Source of the DNA: an uncultured Gemmatimonadota bacterium
Lineage (GTDB): Bacteria > Gemmatimonadota > Gemmatimonadetes > Gemmatimonadales > Gemmatimonadaceae
Direction of reading: 5' to 3'
Length of the DNA stretch: 64,000 bases
NCBI GenBank assembly: GCA_903910555.1
Contig: CAIVZZ010000005.1
Location: forward strand, 97,976 to 161,975
Shown piece after piece: positions 63,850-64,000 of the stretch (its first letter is position 1; the number at the start of each line of letters is the position of its first letter). A program made the translations under genes and the position numbers. The notes below the pieces were generated by a model that was given only the letters and a program-made list of their open reading frames with translations, made no database searches and had not been told where the DNA came from.

Positions 63850-64000
63850 CATGGGGGGGACAGAAGTGGCCCCGGTTTTCTGAACAGCTGAGATAGGTGG
63901 ACAAGCGGGCTCCCCGAGCGAAAGTTTGCTCACCACTGGAGGAGTCCCCGATGTCGAAACGATCCCGCCGGAACCATGCCCCCGAGTTCAAGGCGAAGGT
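63850..64000 (+). mobile_element. Left end of an IS3-family insertion sequence (runs off the window)
   Basis: A G-rich start around 63850 is followed by a leader and the first codons of an IS3-type orfA at 63951. The exact inverted-repeat end cannot be fixed without the right end; 63850 is an estimate from the sequence change after the barrel gene. Confidence 0.6.
63951..64000 (+). CDS. IS3-family transposase OrfA, N-terminus only
   Basis: After a GGAGGAG Shine-Dalgarno, the ATG at 63951 opens MSKRSRRNHAPEFKAK, the typical basic start of IS3-family OrfA DNA-binding proteins (helix-turn-helix, MxKRxRRxHxPEFKAKV). The frame continues past the window, so its integrity is unknown. Confidence 0.8.
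   Translation, partial: MSKRSRRNHAPEFKAK

Overview
The window is a GC-rich, densely packed bacterial chromosome segment. Its gene content fits a diderm (LPS-type) bacterium related to the FCB superphylum, most plausibly Gemmatimonadota. The signs are an Omp85/TamB pair, a lipid A acyltransferase, a PorX-like response regulator with a PglZ domain, Ig-like and RCC1 lipoproteins, and a possible TAnnTTT[C/G/T] promoter element resembling the Bacteroidota type. The phylum is an inference from content; no rRNA gene is present to confirm it. I found no tRNA, rRNA or CRISPR array. No stretch over 300 bases lacks a gene.

Layout. 1-2648 (minus): a partial sigma-70 factor, aroB and a PduO-type cobalamin adenosyltransferase. 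2675-2824: a hairpin repeat. 2843-4396 (minus): a Ser/Thr kinase behind a DinB-family gene. 4451-18111 (plus): a very tight row of ferredoxin-NADP reductase, TamA-like Omp85, TamB-like protein, multi-PAS histidine kinase, NtrC-like regulator without its GAFTGA loop, a tiny four-CxxC protein and a P1 peptidase. 18281-18703 (minus): a DUF6941-like protein. 18794-24040 (plus): EamA transporter, HAD phosphatase, CYTH protein, M14 carboxypeptidase with an internal signal peptide, and acpS, all overlapping. 24070-39546 (minus): a long housekeeping run, yebC-ruvC-ruvA-ruvB-queA-tgt-yajC-def-[Ig-repeat lipoprotein]-fmt, then rsmB-rpe-tlpA-tsaD. A frameshifted RCC1 lipoprotein gene sits on the plus strand between fmt and rsmB.

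39572-47069: a decayed RecA-fold ATPase remnant and a hypothetical gene (minus), then an envelope cluster (plus) of PorX-like regulator, MsbA-like exporter, a glycosyltransferase gene frameshifted by a 38-bp tandem duplication, an LpxL-like acyltransferase and a class V aminotransferase. 47075-47658: a small four-helix-bundle (23S rRNA intervening-sequence type) gene between 74-bp inverted repeats. 47707-48972 (minus): tyrS. 49039-53944 (plus): PBP1A, amidohydrolase, ilvE and an HNH endonuclease. 54054-60268 (minus): a Tat lipoprotein, then an NtrY/NtrX-type two-component system with a DUF4390-like protein and an outer-membrane barrel protein. 60533-62975 (plus): an NYN-LOTUS-RGG RNA-binding protein and a 3-methyladenine glycosylase. 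63075-63770 (minus): an outer-membrane barrel. The right edge enters an IS3-type insertion sequence.

How the parts fit. Much of the window serves the cell envelope (TamA/TamB-like, lipid A and peptidoglycan genes, barrels, surface Ig/RCC1 lipoproteins), together with two sigma-54-type regulator systems and a possible type IX secretion signal (PorX-like protein plus an M14 protein with a C-terminal sorting-like domain). The long minus-strand run is translation, tRNA modification and recombination repair. Intergenic inverted repeats made of short reiterated words recur, often between convergent genes, and at least three look able to act as bidirectional terminators.

Intergenic notes. 27739-28016 (278 bp) is the divergent promoter region of rsmB and the RCC1 gene. 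60269-60532 (264 bp) separates the NtrY-like kinase from the NYN gene. I recognised no RNA element in either.
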